Assembly: GCA_900470965.1 (NCBI GenBank)
Contig: UCCS01000086.1
Coordinates: forward strand, 1-45,478
Length of the DNA stretch: 45,478 nt
Reading direction: 5' to 3'
DNA from: Hyphomicrobiales bacterium
GTDB lineage: Bacteria; Pseudomonadota; Alphaproteobacteria; Rhizobiales; Rhizobiaceae
Positions 1 to 7,965 of this stretch are shown piece by piece. Both the position numbers and the translations under genes were made by a program. Each line of letters starts with the position of its first letter. Position 1 is the stretch's first letter. The notes beneath the pieces were generated by a model, which was given only the letters and a program-made list of their open reading frames with translations, was not told the DNA's origin and made no database searches.

Positions 1-234
1 ATCGGCTTCGTCGGCCTCGTCGGCCCGCATATCGCCCGCATGATCCTCGGCGAAGACCAGCGCTTCTTCCTGCCGGGTTCGATCCTTTCAGGCGCCCTGC
101 TGCTCTCGCTGACCTCTGTCGTCTCGAAGTCGATCATTCCGGGCGTCGTCTTCCCGATCGGCATCATCACGGCGCTGGTCGGCGTGCCCTTCTTCTTCTC
201 GCTCATCCTCTCGAACAGGAGCCGCTCATGGTAG
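1..234 (+). CDS. FecCD-family iron-siderophore ABC permease, C-terminal part
   Basis: This is the last 77 codons of an integral-membrane permease that runs off the left edge. The frame is open from base 1 and begins with the family hallmark GFVGLVGPHIAR, the cytoplasmic coupling segment that contacts the ATPase. Hydrophobic segments follow (GALLLSLTSVV and GVVFPIGIITALVGVPFFF), the second being the highly conserved last membrane helix of BtuC/FecCD proteins, ending in the usual short polar tail. It should work with the ATPase gene whose ATG lies inside its last codons (7-base overlap, ATGGTAG) to import a ferric siderophore, haem or cobalamin across the inner membrane. The substrate cannot be told from this fragment. 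The start and most of the protein are outside the window. Confidence 0.93.
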   Translation: MGFVGLVGPHIARMILGEDQRFFLPGSILSGALLLSLTSVVSKSIIPGVVFPIGIITALVGVPFFFSLILSNRSRSW

Positions 235-980
235 CGCTTCAGCTGCAGTCGGTCGGCGCCTACCACGGCCGCAAGCTCTTCGTCGAAAACGTAACGACGC
301 CGAAAATGAATGCCGGCGAACTCGTCGCCGTGATCGGCCCGAATGCCGCCGGCAAGTCCACCCTCTTCAAGCGCATCACCGGCCTCCTGAAAGGGCCGGG
401 AAACGTGCTGGTCGAGGGTGCAAAGACCAGGAACGCCATCAGCTACATGCCGCAGGATACCTCGGCCAATGCGGTGCTGACGGTCTATGAATCGATCCTT
501 CTGGCCCGCAAGCAGGGCCAGTCCTGGGGCGTCAGCGATCAGGATCTCAGGCTCATCGACGACGTCATGAAGGCGCTGAACATCGAGGCGATCGCCTTCC
601 GCGATCTCGGCGCCTTGTCAGGCGGCCAGCGCCAGCTCGTCTCCATCGCCCAGGCGCTCGTGCGCGAGCCGGAGATCATGCTGATGGACGAGCCGACCAG
701 CGCGCTCGATCTTCATCGCCAGGTAGAAGTGCTCGATTTCATGCAGCGCCAGGCGCGCAAGCGCGGCATGATCGTACTGATCGCCATCCACGACCTGAAC
801 CAGGCGCTGCGCTTCGCAGACAAAGTACTGATCATCCAGAACGGCCGCATGCGCGCCTGCGGCAAGCCGCGCGAGGTCGTCACCGTCGACATGCTGCGCG
901 AGGTCTACAAGATCCACGCCCGCATCGAGAAATGCTCCAGGGATCATGATCACGTCATCGTCGACGGCACCGCGCATTAA
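228..980 (+). CDS. FecE-like iron-siderophore ABC transporter ATPase
   Basis: A 250-residue nucleotide-binding subunit of an iron-chelate importer. Walker A GPNAAGKST is at residues 37-45, signature LSGGQRQ at 130-136, Walker B IMLMDE at 150-155, and the switch His at 188 (AIHD). Length is normal for the FecE/FhuC group. The ATG overlaps the end of the permease gene, so the two are translationally coupled. The tail carries a His/Asp-rich stretch (CSRDHDHVIVDGTAH) that is not part of the catalytic core. It would hydrolyse ATP at the cytoplasmic face to drive uptake of ferric siderophore or haem. The binding protein and any regulator must lie upstream of the window. A dispersed repeat begins immediately after the stop. 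Confidence 0.93.
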   Translation: MVALQLQSVGAYHGRKLFVENVTTPKMNAGELVAVIGPNAAGKSTLFKRITGLLKGPGNVLVEGAKTRNAISYMPQDTSANAVLTVYESILLARKQGQSWGVSDQDLRLIDDVMKALNIEAIAFRDLGALSGGQRQLVSIAQALVREPEIMLMDEPTSALDLHRQVEVLDFMQRQARKRGMIVLIAIHDLNQALRFADKVLIIQNGRMRACGKPREVVTVDMLREVYKIHARIEKCSRDHDHVIVDGTAH

Positions 981-1047
981 GGCATGTCGCGCAAAGTATG
1001 AAGCGGCCTTCGGATAATCCGATGCTTGAACAAAAACCTTAAAGCGG
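981..1047 (+). repeat. Dispersed palindromic intergenic repeat, copy 1
   Basis: Starts at GGCATGTCGCGCAAA and ends near TTAAAGCGG. It aligns along its whole length with the element at 21864-21931: both have GCATGTCGCGCAAA, then (T/A)TG-AGCGG, a GGATAA/GGTAAC segment, GATGC/ACATGC, an A-rich run and a final TAAAGCG. It is more diverged than the second copy and lacks a perfect inverted arm. It lies directly after the ABC operon. Elements of this look are common between Rhizobium genes; function unknown. Confidence 0.75.
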
Positions 1048-1085
1048 CAGAGATGATTCCGTTTTCCTTCCGCCGCTCTAAGGGG

Positions 1086-1103
1086 GCGCCGGAAATCCGG
1101 CGC
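1086..1103. terminator. GC-rich hairpin between convergent genes
   Basis: GCGCCGG, loop AAAT, CCGGCGC: a perfect 7-bp stem between the ABC operon and the convergent stress-protein gene. No clear T-run follows on either strand, so it is at best a weak bidirectional terminator. Confidence 0.4.
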
Positions 1104-1120
1104 GCCCATGTTTCAGACCA

Positions 1121-1897
1121 TTATCGACCGCGCGGCAGCGTCTGCTCCTGCCGCATGCCGTCCACGTCCTGAGCCTGGCGAAGCTCGCGCTCTGCGCGCT
1201 CCGTGGATTCCTCCACCGTGCGGTGATGTCCGGTCGGCATGATGTCGTCACGCAGCTCCTGATCGAGCGGTGCCTCGTCATTGAGATCATAGGCACGAAC
1301 GCGCGGGGAATTCGGATCGAGCCGGCGGGTATGACGTCCGATCGGCGTGGCCGGGCCGGCCATACCGGCCGCACCGGCTGCAAAGACATCATCCTGCACA
1401 GCACTTGCCTGCCGGGCACGCTCGGCATCATCAGCTTCACGAGCCTGGCTTGCATCATATTTCGAGGCTGCAAAAGCCTCGTTCGACTTGCTGATATTCC
1501 AGCCTTCCGCGCGCCAGAGGTCCGCACGTTCGTCCATGTCGATGGAACCTTCGTCGTCGAGAATGTCGTATGCGATACCGTAGGTGGCATCATCGACCTC
1601 GACGGAGATCAGAAAGCCGCCCCGGCGCAGGCCTTCGGCATAGACCGACCGGTCTTCATCCGGAAACAGCCAGTCCTCCAGCTTCGACCAGAAACCGCTG
1701 CGGTCGTCGCCGGCAACGCCTGCCTTGTCGCCATCCGCTTCATATCCCCGCATCATTCTGACACCGGTGATACCCAGGTTCTTCAGCCGGTCGATCGCCC
1801 TGTCGGCGTCATCGCGGCTGTCGAAGAAAGCGGTCAGCGTACTGCGGCCCCCGCCGCCTGAGAATTCGGAGCCGCTGTCATTATGGAGATTACTCAT
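1121..1897 (-). CDS. Stress-type protein with a general stress protein 17M-like N-terminal domain
   Basis: A 258-residue soluble acidic protein. Residues about 18-50 (STLTAFFDSRDDADRAIDRL, then LGITGVRMMRGYE) resemble the general-stress-protein 17M/YflT fold, which in these bacteria is usually followed by a variable acidic and Gln/Arg-rich tail. The stretch FWSKLEDWLFPDEDRSVYAE and the AYDILDDEGSIDMDERADLW region also occur in rhizobial proteins annotated only as hypothetical. The start is fixed by a strong GGAGGAGG just before the ATG at 1897. The C-terminal half is low in hydrophobic residues and probably disordered. It is a single gene, convergent with the ABC operon. The function is unknown; a stress-response role is inferred only from domain resemblance. 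Confidence 0.75.
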   Translation of the reverse strand: MSNLHNDSGSEFSGGGGRSTLTAFFDSRDDADRAIDRLKNLGITGVRMMRGYEADGDKAGVAGDDRSGFWSKLEDWLFPDEDRSVYAEGLRRGGFLISVEVDDATYGIAYDILDDEGSIDMDERADLWRAEGWNISKSNEAFAASKYDASQAREADDAERARQASAVQDDVFAAGAAGMAGPATPIGRHTRRLDPNSPRVRAYDLNDEAPLDQELRDDIMPTGHHRTVEESTERAERELRQAQDVDGMRQEQTLPRGR

Positions 1898-1981
1898 TGG
1901 GATTCCTCCTCCAGGTCTTTCCTCTTCGCAAACGGGCGAAAAAGCTCGATGTTCCCAAGCGCTCGCGGAAATGCGATCTGC

Positions 1982-3295
1982 CTATGAGCGCAATGTCCTG
2001 AATGCGGCTCGGACTTCCTGGGCAAAGAGTTCCGGCTCCTCCCAAGCTGCGAAATGCCCGCCTTTTGCAGCCACATTGTAATAGATCAACTGCGGATAGG
2101 CTCTGCCGAGCCAGTGCCGCGGCGGGCGGTAAACCTCGCCGGGAAAGACCGTGACCGCGACCGGAACCTTGACCGGCTCCAGTTTTGCGCCGGCCGCGAC
2201 GTTCTCCCAATAGATGCGCCCGCTCGAAGGCCCGGTATTGGTGAGCCAGTAGAGCGTGATATTGTCGAGTATAGCCTGGCTGCCGAGCGCCTGTTCGGGA
2301 TCTCCGCGGCTAAACACCCAGTCGGCGATCTTGTCATAAAGCCAGGCCGCAAGCCCCACGGGAGAATCCGCAAGCCCGTAGCCGATCGTTTCCGGCCGGG
2401 TTCCCATGATCGCCGCGTAGCCGAAGCCATTGGCGAGGAAATCCCGGGCTTCCATGAAGATCAGCTTCTCCTCCGGTGACAAGCTGTCGGGTGCGGCCGC
2501 ACCGTTCATCAGCGCCTGCGCCGCATCCGGCGGAAAGGTGGTCGCGCGCTCGACCCTGTTGACGTGGATGCCAAGCAACCCCTCCGGCGCCTGCCGCCCC
2601 AGCGCATCGCTAATGATCGCGCCCCAGTCGCCGCCCTGCGAAACATAGCTGGTATAACCGAGCCGTTTCATCAGCGTGTCCCAGGCGGCCGCGATGCGTT
2701 GTGGGTTCCAGCCCGTTTCCATGGGCTTGCCGGAAAAGCCGAAGCCGGGGATCGAGGGGATCACCAGATGAAAGGCATCGTCAGCCGTGCCGCCATAGGC
2801 GGTCGGGTCGGTCAGTGGGCCGATCACGTTAAGCAACTCGAACACCGATCCCGGCCAGCCATGCGTCATGATCAGCGGCAGCGCATTTTCGTGGCGGGAG
2901 CGGACATGGATGAAATGGATATCGATGCCGTCGATCTCGGTCACAAATTGCTGAAAACCGTTCAGCCGCGCCTCGGCTTTGCGCCAGTCGTAGGAAGACT
3001 GCCACTCATCCACCAGCGCCCTCAGCTTCTCCGGCTGCACGCCCTGCGAACGGTCGCGCACGGTCTCACCATCTGGCCAGCGGGTGGCGGCAAGCCGACG
3101 CTGAAGATCGGCGAGCGCGGCCTCGGGAATATCGGCCCGGAACGGCCGGATTCCGCCAGCGAGCGCCTCTGCATCGACGGGATCGGCCGCGCCCGCAGGC
3201 GACGACAGCACCGCCGTCAACCCGGCCGCCGCGCCCGCAAACAAGAGCGAACGCCGTGACATGCCTAGTCTTACGATTGATTGCCCTGATTTCAT
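1982..3295 (-). CDS. Tat-exported epoxide hydrolase (EHN-type alpha/beta hydrolase)
   Basis: A 437-residue protein from ATG 3295, chosen because GGAGG lies 6 bases upstream; a longer frame exists but has no comparable site. The N-terminus has a twin-arginine signal (MSRRSLLFAGAAAG, then SSPAGA), so export is likely. The epoxide-hydrolase N-terminal domain follows (FRADIPEAALADLQRRLAATRWPD), then the alpha/beta hydrolase core: HGWPGS oxyanion region, GGDWGA with the nucleophile Asp, and KGGHFAAWEEPE with the catalytic His. These are the features of microsomal-type epoxide hydrolases, which open epoxides to diols through an Asp-ester intermediate. The substrate is unknown. It lies 83 bases downstream of the VOC gene on the same strand and may be cotranscribed with it. 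Confidence 0.88.
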   Translation of the reverse strand: MKSGQSIVRLGMSRRSLLFAGAAAGLTAVLSSPAGAADPVDAEALAGGIRPFRADIPEAALADLQRRLAATRWPDGETVRDRSQGVQPEKLRALVDEWQSSYDWRKAEARLNGFQQFVTEIDGIDIHFIHVRSRHENALPLIMTHGWPGSVFELLNVIGPLTDPTAYGGTADDAFHLVIPSIPGFGFSGKPMETGWNPQRIAAAWDTLMKRLGYTSYVSQGGDWGAIISDALGRQAPEGLLGIHVNRVERATTFPPDAAQALMNGAAAPDSLSPEEKLIFMEARDFLANGFGYAAIMGTRPETIGYGLADSPVGLAAWLYDKIADWVFSRGDPEQALGSQAILDNITLYWLTNTGPSSGRIYWENVAAGAKLEPVKVPVAVTVFPGEVYRPPRHWLGRAYPQLIYYNVAAKGGHFAAWEEPELFAQEVRAAFRTLRS

Positions 3296-3378
3296 GACTT
3301 GCCTCCATTCCATCGGAAGGTTCGCAGCCGCATTTCGGACGCCTGACATCTTGCGCCTGAAATGCGCCGGAAGCGATC

Positions 3379-3819
3379 TCAGGCTTCGTCCGGCCCGGCG
3401 CAATAGACCAGGAACTTGTTGCCTTCTGGGTCGCGGAAATAGGCGCAGTAAGGCCCCTCGCCATTCTCCCCGCGTGGCCCCGGAGCGCCCTCATCCGTTC
3501 CGCCGGCCTGTAGTGCCGTTGCATGAGCCTCGCGCACCTTTGCGCGGGAACGCGCCTCGAAGGCCACCATGCTGCCATTGCCGGCACGTGCCGGCCTGCC
3601 GTCGAAGGGCTTCACCACGCCGAATTCCAGCGTGCGCTCGCCGTAATAGACGGCCCGGCCCGGCTGGACCAGAAAACGGCCGATGCCGAAGACGGCCATG
3701 AGCTTGTCGTAGAATTCCCCTGCTGCCTCGAGATTGTCGGTGCCGACGGTCGAGTGGCCCGGCAGGCCGCGCAGCCGTTCGGGCTGAGCGATTTTCAGAT
3801 TTACGGTCATATCATTCAT
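3379..3819 (-). CDS. VOC-family (glyoxalase/bleomycin-resistance-like) protein
   Basis: A 146-residue single-module vicinal-oxygen-chelate protein. It shows the usual elements: HSTVGTDNLEAAGEFYDKLMAVFG at the N-terminus, then VYYGERTLEFGV, and the C-terminal signature YCAYFRDPEGNKFLVYC. Such proteins are cytoplasmic, dimeric, often metal-dependent, and act as glyoxalases, dioxygenases or antibiotic-binding proteins; the chemistry cannot be inferred from sequence alone. ATG 3819 is preceded by AAGAAAGGATG. It sits upstream of the epoxide hydrolase gene on the same strand. Confidence 0.85.
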   Translation of the reverse strand: MNDMTVNLKIAQPERLRGLPGHSTVGTDNLEAAGEFYDKLMAVFGIGRFLVQPGRAVYYGERTLEFGVVKPFDGRPARAGNGSMVAFEARSRAKVREAHATALQAGGTDEGAPGPRGENGEGPYCAYFRDPEGNKFLVYCAGPDEA

Positions 3820-4051
3820 GTCTCATCATCCTTTCTTGGGGACGCGGGATCGTTCCCCGGCGTCGCTGATGGCGATGATGTACGGCGCGGGCCGATCGCC
3901 CGGTACTGGGGGAAAATGAGAGGCAGACTCTCATGGCCGCGGTCTACCGACGGCAGGCGCGATGCACGATCCTTGTCATCGAGAATTCACCCCGACCGCA
4001 GCCATGAGGCTTCTGAGCGAGCATGGCCGCCGGAGAGGAAGGACAACGGAT

Positions 4052-5002
4052 ATGCTGACATCATCACTTGGACCATTGCTCGTAGCCGCTGCAATCACAG
4101 GCGCCACACTCACCCCCGTAAGTGCCGGCACGACCGAAGCCGCAAACCCCGAAATCGGCACCATTGCCATCGGCGGGGATATCACGCTGCGGCGGCTCGT
4201 CGTGCACAATCCGGCGCCGAAAGGCACCGTGCTCTTCCTGCACGGCTTTCCCGAAACCTCGCTCGTCTGGCGCGACATTGCAGCCGCGCTCGGCGACGAA
4301 TTCGAAGTGCATGCCTTCGACTGGCCGGGATACGGCCTGTCATCTCGGCCAGCAGCCGAAAACTTCTCCTATTCACCGCGTGCTTATGCCGGCGTGCTGA
4401 AGGCCTATATCGACAAAGCCGGCATCGACCGATCCAAACTGACGATCTATGCCGCCGATATCGGCGCCCTTCCCGCCCTTCTCCTGGCCCTCGACGAGCC
4501 CGATATCGCAAGGCGCATAATCGTCGGCGACTTCGCCCCCTTCAATCGGCCGGCCTATATGCATGAGCGTCTGCAGAACCTGAAGGCCGAGCCGGCGGCT
4601 TCCAGGACCCGCGCCGCCATGAACCAGACGAGTGACGAAATCCTTGAGAACGCTTACCGGCGTGGCCTGCCTGACGACAGGCAGTTCGATCTCGCCGCCG
4701 GCGTCAAGGAAGACATGGTCCAAGGCTGGAGCCATGGCGCCCTCACCTCCGCCGATGCCTTCTACCATTATTATGCGGCCTTCACCCGCGATCAGGATCT
4801 GCTTGAAGCAAACCTTGGAACGCTCAAGACGCCGGTAAAGGTGATCTGGGGCGAAAAGGATATCTATATCGACAGCCGGATGGGCGCGGAATTTGCCGAG
4901 AGGACCGGCGCACCACTCGATATCCTGCCCGGCATCGGCCACTATCCGCACCTGCAGGCGCCGGAACGGGTCGTCGCTGAAATCCGCGTCCTACTGGATT
5001 GA
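4052..5002 (+). CDS. Secreted alpha/beta hydrolase
   Basis: A 316-residue protein from ATG 4052, which has GGAGAGGAAGGA upstream and opens with a Sec signal peptide (MLTSSLGPLLVAAAITGATL, then TPVSAG). A start 30 codons earlier would bury the signal and is less likely. The core shows LFLHGFPETSLVW (oxyanion motif), DWPGYGLSS, a nucleophile-elbow region DIGALPALLLAL in which the nucleophile appears to be Asp (YAADIGA), as in haloalkane dehalogenases and epoxide hydrolases, and GIGHYPHLQAPE with the catalytic His. It therefore looks like an epoxide hydrolase/dehalogenase-type enzyme. The 3' end overlaps the convergent LysR gene by 12 bases. It is the second such hydrolase within 2 kb. Confidence 0.85.
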   Translation: MLTSSLGPLLVAAAITGATLTPVSAGTTEAANPEIGTIAIGGDITLRRLVVHNPAPKGTVLFLHGFPETSLVWRDIAAALGDEFEVHAFDWPGYGLSSRPAAENFSYSPRAYAGVLKAYIDKAGIDRSKLTIYAADIGALPALLLALDEPDIARRIIVGDFAPFNRPAYMHERLQNLKAEPAASRTRAAMNQTSDEILENAYRRGLPDDRQFDLAAGVKEDMVQGWSHGALTSADAFYHYYAAFTRDQDLLEANLGTLKTPVKVIWGEKDIYIDSRMGAEFAERTGAPLDILPGIGHYPHLQAPERVVAEIRVLLD

Positions 5003-5896
5003 GCCATAGGTCCGACAGGCCTCCCGCAGCCGCGGCAGCGTCCAGTCGATGAAGGAGCGCACCTTGAGCGCCAGAAAGCCCTGGCGCGAATAGACGATGT
5101 GGATCGGCTGCGGCGCCCCGGCATAATCATCAAGGATCGGCACCAGAGCCCCGGAGGCAAGTTCGCCGGGGACCTGGTAGTCGAAAAGCCTGGCAATACC
5201 GGCTCCACCGACAGCGGCGGCAACACAGTTCGCCGCCGTATTGACCTCGATGCGATGGCGCGGCACCACCTCTACCGGCCGGCCATCGATATCGAAGGTC
5301 CAGAAGAAGGTCCTGTTATTGAAGATAATACCGTCATGATCGGGCAGTTCGCCCGGATGCTGCGGACATCCGCAACGCCTGAGATAATCCGGGCTCGCGC
5401 AGGTCAGCAGCCGAAATTCGGCAACCTTGACGGCATAGAGCGAACTATCCGCCAGCGCTCCCAGACGGATGGCGATATCCACCTGCTCGTTGACGAGATG
5501 AACGGTGCGATCGAAGGACAAGAGGTTCAGCGAAACCTCCGGATGCTCCGCCAGAAAACCGAGCGCGATCGGCAGCACATAACGGTTGCCGAACTCCACC
5601 GGCATGGTGATCGTCAGCGTTCCCCGCGGCCGCTGATACTCACCGGAAGCCCGGCGCTCTGCCTCCTCCAGTTCTGCAATGATCTTGCGCGCCGCATCCA
5701 CATAGTCGCGCCCGGCATCGGTGAGTTGCAGGTTCCGGCTTGTGCGGATGATGAGATTGGCGCCGAGCAACCGCTCCAGCTCGGCCACCTTGCGGCTGAC
5801 GCTCGGCAGCGGCGCATTCAGCCGCTTGCTGCCCGCCGACAAACTGCCGGCATCGACAACGGCAAGCAACACGCGCATGGCATCCAGCCGATCCAT
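4991..5896 (-). CDS. LysR-family transcriptional regulator
   Basis: A 301-residue regulator. The winged HTH occupies residues 4-61 (MDRLDAMRVLLAVVDAGSLS, then LPSVSRKVAELERLLGANLI) and the substrate-binding-like domain fills the rest, from about residue 90. ATG 5896 is preceded by AGAGGATGGGCGGGG. Its 3' end overlaps the convergent hydrolase gene at 4052-5002 by 12 bases. The 216 bases upstream (5897-6112) hold its promoter region and no gene. It is of the subgroup often annotated near oxidoreductases and hydrolases. The target is unknown; the hydrolase next door is convergent rather than divergent, so direct control of it is not implied by the layout. Confidence 0.9.
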   Translation of the reverse strand: MDRLDAMRVLLAVVDAGSLSAGSKRLNAPLPSVSRKVAELERLLGANLIIRTSRNLQLTDAGRDYVDAARKIIAELEEAERRASGEYQRPRGTLTITMPVEFGNRYVLPIALGFLAEHPEVSLNLLSFDRTVHLVNEQVDIAIRLGALADSSLYAVKVAEFRLLTCASPDYLRRCGCPQHPGELPDHDGIIFNNRTFFWTFDIDGRPVEVVPRHRIEVNTAANCVAAAVGGAGIARLFDYQVPGELASGALVPILDDYAGAPQPIHIVYSRQGFLALKVRSFIDWTLPRLREACRTYGSIQ

Positions 5897-6112
5897 CCCC
5901 GCCCATCCTCTGTCACAGGGAGAGGCAGCCGATCACCGGCATCCACGGGACGCGCCATACGCCGCCCTCGTCCCGAAGCCTTTCCCCGGTAAAATCTTAA
6001 ACCTTCGAAACTCCTGCCGATAGTATCGATCGATATCCGGCACCGGCCAGACGAGAAGTTTCACCCTGCGTCTCAGCAAAACATATTTTAAAGATTCAGG
6101 TTGAGCATCGCC

Positions 6113-6445
6113 TCAGAGATACCGCGGGACCTTGCTTTCCAACAGGCTGACCAGCATCGGGTCCATGAATTGGTAATCATCGGGAATGTCGAGGCAGACA
6201 ATGCGCTTGCCGTTCAGCGACCTGCGGAATTTGCGGGTGAGTTTGCTGCGATGCGCCTTCTCCATCACGAAGATGATGTCGGCCCATTCCACCTGTTCGG
6301 CATCGAGCGGATTGCAGGCATCGTTGTTTGTCCCCGCCGACGACACCTCGATGTCCTCACGAGTAGAGAACACCTGCTCGGCGGTCGGGCTTCGCAGCTT
6401 GTTCTGGCTGCACACGAACAGCACGTTTCGAGGTTTGATTGACAT
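6113..6445 (-). CDS. Low-molecular-weight protein-tyrosine-phosphatase-like protein
   Basis: A 110-residue protein. The P-loop C12-SQNKL-R18-S matches the CX5R(S/T) active site of low-molecular-weight protein tyrosine phosphatases and arsenate reductases, at the usual position directly after the first beta strand (NVLFVC). It is shorter than the classic 150-residue family and ends with DIPDDYQFMDPMLVSLLESK, whose Asp residues could supply the general acid. This compact subfamily (COG4551-like) is found widely in bacteria and its substrate is not established. The start at 6445 (MSIKPRN) was preferred over longer in-frame options because AGGGG lies 8 bases upstream and the P-loop then falls at the family position. 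Confidence 0.8.
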   Translation of the reverse strand: MSIKPRNVLFVCSQNKLRSPTAEQVFSTREDIEVSSAGTNNDACNPLDAEQVEWADIIFVMEKAHRSKLTRKFRRSLNGKRIVCLDIPDDYQFMDPMLVSLLESKVPRYL

Positions 6446-6603
6446 TCGGGCCCCTACCATGGCAGCGGAGTCGAACTGATGATTGCAATCAGCATAAGCA
6501 GCATCATCGCCCCCGGCAAAGCGGATTCCTCTGCCGGGACACCGCGGGAAAGGCCGCCTCCGCGCGCCCAAACCACCATCACGCGTTCGTTACCACCTCG
6601 CCT

Positions 6604-6629
6604 GTAACAACCCGCCCTCTCCTTGCGAA
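6604..6629 (+). promoter_or_regulatory. SigF-type ECF promoter of the bufferin operon
   Basis: GTAACA (6604-6609), 16 bases, CGAA (6626-6629). This equals the published Caulobacter SigF consensus as I recall it (GTAAC, 16-base spacer, CGAA). It sits 53 bases before the bufA ATG. The same arrangement precedes the sigF gene itself at 9465-9490. Confidence 0.75.
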
Positions 6630-6681
6630 TACCGGACGTGCCCCGTTGAAACAGGGGCGTTTCAAGCAACGGAGACTACCA

Positions 6682-6996
6682 ATGTTGAAGACTTCCATCA
6701 GCACCGCCCTTCTTGCCGGCGCGATCACGTCCGCTCTTGCCACGATGGCCAGTGCCGCCCCGCTGACCAAGGCTGAGGCCGCTGCTGCAACCGCAGCTCA
6801 TAAGGAGAAGTGCTACGGCGTTGCGCTGAAGGGCCAGAACGATTGCGCTGCCGGTCCAGGCACCACATGCCAGGGCACCTCGGTCAAGGATTTCCAGGGC
6901 AATTCGTGGAAATTCGTCCAGGGCGGCACCTGCGCCTCGCTCGATATTCCCGGCGACCGTCATGGCTCGCTGAAGCCGCTGACGCGCGACATCTAA
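6682..6996 (+). CDS. bufA: BufA1-type bufferin precursor (DUF2282), copper-binding RiPP
   Basis: A 104-residue exported precursor peptide. Start ATG 6682 has GGAG 8 bases upstream; the long upstream frame is not coding. The signal peptide covers residues 1-25 (MLKTSISTALLAGAITSALA, cut after ASA). The mature part has four Cys at 44, 55, 63 and 84 in the DUF2282 layout: EKCYGVALKGQNDCAAG, TTCQG, GGTCAS. In bufferins a multinuclear iron enzyme (BufB) with a partner (BufC) turns Cys residues into thiooxazole-type groups, and the exported peptide sequesters copper in the periplasm. It heads an operon with exactly those partners, is preceded by a SigF-type promoter, and is followed after 42 bases by bufB. 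The C-terminal tail after residue 88 (GDRHGSLKPLTRDI) has no Cys. Confidence 0.9.
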   Translation: MLKTSISTALLAGAITSALATMASAAPLTKAEAAAATAAHKEKCYGVALKGQNDCAAGPGTTCQGTSVKDFQGNSWKFVQGGTCASLDIPGDRHGSLKPLTRDI

Positions 6997-7038
6997 GCCG
7001 TCGGAAGCAGACGAAGATCAAGGAAAGCGGAGGCGTAC

Positions 7039-7965
7039 ATGGCAAACGTCAGCATGACGAACAACCTTCCCATGGAGACGGAAAGCACCCTCCGCTTTCC
7101 GACACTTTCACTCGCCGGCCAGGCCGGTACCAGCTTCAAGCCGGAACATCTTGCAGCAATCTCAGCCGTATCAGGCCCGCAGGGTTTCTTCGAAGTCCAT
7201 GCCGAGAATTACATGGGCGCCGGTGGCCCGCCGCATCGCGCACTCGAAAGGGTACGCCGCGACCACCCGATTTCACTGCATGGCGTCTGCATGTCGCTCG
7301 GCGGCCCGCAGCCGCTCGACAAGGATCATCTCAAGCGTTTCAAGACCCTCGTCGACCGTTACGAACCGGCGCTGGTGTCCGAGCATCTTGCCTGGTCGAC
7401 GCATGTCGATACCTATCTGAACGACCTGCTGCCGCTGCCCTATACCGCCACAACGCTTGCCCATGTCTGCGATCATGTCGATCAGATGCAGAACGCCATC
7501 GGCCGGCCGATCCTGCTCGAAAACCCGTCCACCTACGTACTCTTTGCGGAATCCTCCATGAGCGAGACGGATTTCATCCGCGAGATCGCCCGGCGCAGCG
7601 GCTGCGGCCTGCTGCTCGACATCAACAATGTCTTCGTCTCCGCCACCAATCACAGCTTTTCAGCACTGGAATACCTGCGCGATTTTCCGCTGTCCGGTGT
7701 CGGCGAGATCCACCTCGCCGGCCATGCCGAACAGGAGGATGACGAAGGCGAACTGCTCTTGATCGACAGCCATGACGGCCCGGTCGCCGATGCCGTCTGG
7801 CAACTCTATGAAATCGTCATAAACAGCTGCGGCCCGATCCCGACGCTGATCGAATGGGACAGCAAGATCCCCGATTGGCCGGTGCTGCGTGCCGAGGCGC
7901 TGGCCGCACAGGCGATCCTTGATCGGCACGCCAGTGACCGGGAGACCTTCCATGCCCTCGGCTGA
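7039..7965 (+). CDS. bufB: MNIO-family (DUF692) bufferin-modifying oxygenase
   Basis: A 308-residue TIM-barrel enzyme of the multinuclear non-haem iron oxidative family (MNIO, DUF692). Metal-ligand motifs are visible in order: VHAENYMG, HGVCMSLGG, SEHLAW, LENPS, DINNVFVSATNH, GEIHLAGH, DSHDGPV and IEWDSKIP. The His, Glu and Asp in these motifs bind the iron cluster. The enzyme oxidises Cys side chains of the BufA precursor in the cytoplasm before export. ATG 7039 follows GCGGAGGCGTAC. bufC starts inside the last codons (14-base overlap), consistent with the BufB-BufC complex. The first 18 residues are a variable extension. Confidence 0.93.
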   Translation: MANVSMTNNLPMETESTLRFPTLSLAGQAGTSFKPEHLAAISAVSGPQGFFEVHAENYMGAGGPPHRALERVRRDHPISLHGVCMSLGGPQPLDKDHLKRFKTLVDRYEPALVSEHLAWSTHVDTYLNDLLPLPYTATTLAHVCDHVDQMQNAIGRPILLENPSTYVLFAESSMSETDFIREIARRSGCGLLLDINNVFVSATNHSFSALEYLRDFPLSGVGEIHLAGHAEQEDDEGELLLIDSHDGPVADAVWQLYEIVINSCGPIPTLIEWDSKIPDWPVLRAEALAAQAILDRHASDRETFHALG

